From: an uncultured Clostridia bacterium
GTDB taxonomy: Bacteria > Bacillota > Clostridia > TANB77 > CAG-508
Direction: 5' to 3'
Length of the DNA stretch: 47,897 bases
Assembly (NCBI GenBank): GCA_947625665.1
Contig: CANQPF010000004.1
Location: 1-47,897 of the forward strand
In this document: positions 46,048-47,897 of the stretch, piece after piece
How positions within the stretch are numbered: the first letter of the stretch is position 1
Layout of the letters: each line of letters opens with the position of its first letter
The notes under the pieces: generated by a model
Seen by the model: the letters and a program-made list of their open reading frames with translations, nothing else
Told to the model about the DNA's origin: nothing
Database searches by the model: none
Made by a program: the position numbers and the translations under genes

Positions 46048-47010
46048 TTATTGTTCTGATTGTTTATTTGTAATTTCTTCTAAATCTAATAATTCTTGCC
46101 ATCTCGCATCAACTTCTTTTTGGAATTCTTCTATCATCCACTCATTTCCTGGTTTAAACATGTGTTTAAATCTTTTTTGTGGTTTTAAGAATTCTTCAAC
46201 TGGAAGTTTATTTTTAGGCTTATATGAAATATGGTATACTCCATCAACAACTTCATATAATGGCCAATAACACGTTTCAACAGCTAATTTATTTATTTGC
46301 ATTAAATCTTCTGTTGCATATCCCCATCCTCTTGGACATGGAGCCATTACATTTAAGAAAGCTGCACCTTTTGTATAAATAGCTTTTTCTGCTTTCTGAT
46401 ATATATCAGCAAAATTCATATATCCTAATGTTTGTGCAACATAAGGTATGTGATGTCCTACCATAACTTTTGTTAAATCTTTTCTTACTTGCATTTTTCC
46501 TGGAATTACACTTCCTGCTGGAGATGTTGTTGTGTCGGCAAACCTTGGTGTTGCTGAAGAACGTTGAATACCTGTATTCATATATGCACCATTGTCATAG
46601 CAAACATATACCATATCATGTCCACGTTCCATAGCTCCTGATAAACTTTGTAAGCCTATATCATAAGTTCCTCCATCTCCACCAAAAGCTATAAATTTAG
46701 TATCTCCTTCTGTAGGTAATTTTCCTTGTTTTTTCATTGCATTATATGCAGCTTCTGCTCCTGCTAAGGTTGCTCCTGCACATTCAAATGCTGTATGAAT
46801 AAATGAATCTGTCCATGCTGTATATGGATATATAAATGTTGAAACTTCCATACATCCTGTAGCATTTGCTATAACTGCATGGTCTTCTGGTTTTAACGCT
46901 CTTAAAATCATTCTTGCAACTGGTGGTGCTCCACATCCAGCACACATTCTATGTCCAGCTGTAAATCTTGAAGGTTTAGTTGCCATTACTTCTTTTAAAT
47001 TGTACGCCAT
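46048..47010 (-). CDS. porB: 2-Oxoacid:ferredoxin oxidoreductase, beta subunit
   Basis: The beta subunit binds thiamine diphosphate: AFGGDGGTYDIGLQSLSGAMERGHDMVYVCYDNGAYMN is the TPP motif. RMCAGCGAPPVAR and VMAPCPRGW supply iron-sulfur cysteines. With PorA it oxidises pyruvate (or a related 2-oxoacid) to acetyl-CoA and reduces ferredoxin, a core anaerobic step. I set the start at the ATG nine to ten bases after GGGAGG, one base past the porA stop, giving 320 aa. Pyruvate is the likely but unproven substrate. Confidence 0.92.
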   Translation of the reverse strand: MAYNLKEVMATKPSRFTAGHRMCAGCGAPPVARMILRALKPEDHAVIANATGCMEVSTFIYPYTAWTDSFIHTAFECAGATLAGAEAAYNAMKKQGKLPTEGDTKFIAFGGDGGTYDIGLQSLSGAMERGHDMVYVCYDNGAYMNTGIQRSSATPRFADTTTSPAGSVIPGKMQVRKDLTKVMVGHHIPYVAQTLGYMNFADIYQKAEKAIYTKGAAFLNVMAPCPRGWGYATEDLMQINKLAVETCYWPLYEVVDGVYHISYKPKNKLPVEEFLKPQKRFKHMFKPGNEWMIEEFQKEVDARWQELLDLEEITNKQSEQ

Positions 47011-47011
47011 A

Positions 47012-47896
47012 TTATTCACCCTCCCTTCTTAATCCTAAGTAACGATAAGGATTAGTAGCTTTTCCTTCTTTTGCTATTTCTGCTAAGTCTTTATATACTT
47101 TTTCGATGTCAGACTCCTTTGTATCTCTTCCACCTATTCCATATATATAATTTACCATAGGTACTGTTTTATTATTTACATACATTGCAGATGTAACATC
47201 TTCAAAAACTGCTCCACCAGCTGCATTTAGAGAATCAGATTTATCTAAAACTGCAACTGCTTTTAAGTGACTTAGACTTTGAGCAATTTCTTCAGCTGGA
47301 AATGGTCTATACATACGTATTTTAAGAAGTCCAGCTTTTATTCCTTGTTCTCTTAATTTATTTACTACAGCTTTTGTTGTACCTGCTGTTGAGTTCATAC
47401 AAACTATTGCTAATTCAGCATCATCTAATTTATATTCTTCGAAGAAACTATATTTTCTTCCTGTCAATTCTTCAAATTGTTTTGAAACATCTGCTATAAC
47501 TTTTTTAGCATTTTTCATTGCTTCTCCTTGTTGAGCTTTATGTTCAAATAAAAATCCTTGTAAATCTAATGGACCAACTGCTATTGGTTCTTCTCTATTT
47601 AATAAATAATGTTCTGGATGATATTCACCAACAAATTCTTTAACTTTACTATCTTCTAATAATTCAATATTTTCGATAGCGTGAGATGTTATAAAGCCAT
47701 CTTGACATATCATTAAAGGTAATTTAACATCTGGATGTTCTGCTATTCTATGAGCCATTAATGTATTATCATAAGCTTCTTGATTACTTTCAGAAAATAA
47801 CATTATCCATCCAGCATCTCTAACTCCCATTGCATCTGAATGGTCATTGTGTATATTTAGAGGACCTGAAACTGCTCTATTTACTAAATTTAATAC
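47012..47896 (-). CDS. porA: 2-Oxoacid:ferredoxin oxidoreductase, alpha subunit (5' end beyond window)
   Basis: The frame is open from the window edge, so the ORF-track Met at 47830 is internal. The visible start VLNLVNRAVSGPLNIHNDHS runs into SDAMGVRDAGWIMLFSESNQ, the typical PorA core. The C-terminal part (about the last 130 residues) is the PFOR domain II: AELAIVCMNSTAGTTKAVVNKL and YRPFPAEEIAQSL. It shares a transcript with porB. Gamma and delta subunits, if separate, would lie to the right of the window. Confidence 0.92.
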   Translation of the reverse strand, partial: VLNLVNRAVSGPLNIHNDHSDAMGVRDAGWIMLFSESNQEAYDNTLMAHRIAEHPDVKLPLMICQDGFITSHAIENIELLEDSKVKEFVGEYHPEHYLLNREEPIAVGPLDLQGFLFEHKAQQGEAMKNAKKVIADVSKQFEELTGRKYSFFEEYKLDDAELAIVCMNSTAGTTKAVVNKLREQGIKAGLLKIRMYRPFPAEEIAQSLSHLKAVAVLDKSDSLNAAGGAVFEDVTSAMYVNNKTVPMVNYIYGIGGRDTKESDIEKVYKDLAEIAKEGKATNPYRYLGLRREGE

Positions 47897-47897
47897 A

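Overview
The window reads as a chromosomal segment of a very AT-rich, low-GC Gram-positive bacterium, most likely an uncultured gut-type member of the Clostridia. The evidence is AGGAGG-type ribosome-binding sites, TTGACA/TATAAT promoters, a T-box riboswitch in front of pheST, a PASTA-domain kinase, ferredoxin-dependent oxoacid oxidoreductase genes, and a tiny spoVM gene that points to an endospore-forming ancestry. No prophage, transposon or CRISPR array is visible.

Layout. 1-2.8 kb: a response regulator cut by the window edge, a membrane-anchored protein of unknown function and a tRNA-Gly. 2.8-8.1 kb: an RluA-type pseudouridine synthase, tmRNA, and T-box-pheS-pheT. 8.1-13.9 kb: a dNTPase, a eukaryote-like UDP-sugar pyrophosphorylase, a cohesin-like surface protein with a long EPT repeat, an M14 peptidase interrupted by a +1 frameshift, dCMP deaminase and a small surface protein. 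13.9-22.8 kb: a nine-gene reverse-strand operon, pyrC-pyrF-x-GT-pyrK-pyrD-pheA-aminotransferase-rRNA methylase, joining pyrimidine and phenylalanine synthesis. A pyrE-like gene diverges from it. 23.9-27.3 kb: tig-clpP-clpX. 27.5-37.2 kb: rpmB, spoVM, a 48-aa membrane protein, nth, a bactofilin-like membrane protein, rpe-rsgA-prkC-prpC (Bacillus-like synteny) and mutS2. 37.3-41.2 kb: a glycosyltransferase-dxs-ylmH operon. 41.4-46 kb: two paralogous von Willebrand A surface proteins flanking an enolase gene interrupted by a +1 frameshift. 46-47.9 kb: porB and porA (partial).

The most interesting signal is translational. Two otherwise intact genes, enolase (an essential glycolytic enzyme) and the M14 peptidase, are each broken by one extra C. 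In both, the codon at the break is CGG, and dropping its C gives GGA for a conserved glycine, so both sites read CGGA. In my by-eye scan of all other coding sequences here (roughly 13,000 codons) I found no other in-frame CGG. The one tRNA gene in the window is a tRNA-Gly with anticodon UCC followed by an unusual G37, so its loop contains UCCG, the exact complement of CGGA, and its anticodon stem has a U-C mismatch. Together these suggest that CGG is unassigned and that CGGA is read as glycine with a +1 shift, possibly by this tRNA. Sequencing or assembly error is the main alternative and must be excluded.

Several ORF-track starts are wrong. Ribosome-binding sites or promoters move the starts of pheS, the cohesin-like gene, dCMP deaminase, the 172-aa protein, pyrC, rsgA, mutS2, enolase and porB.
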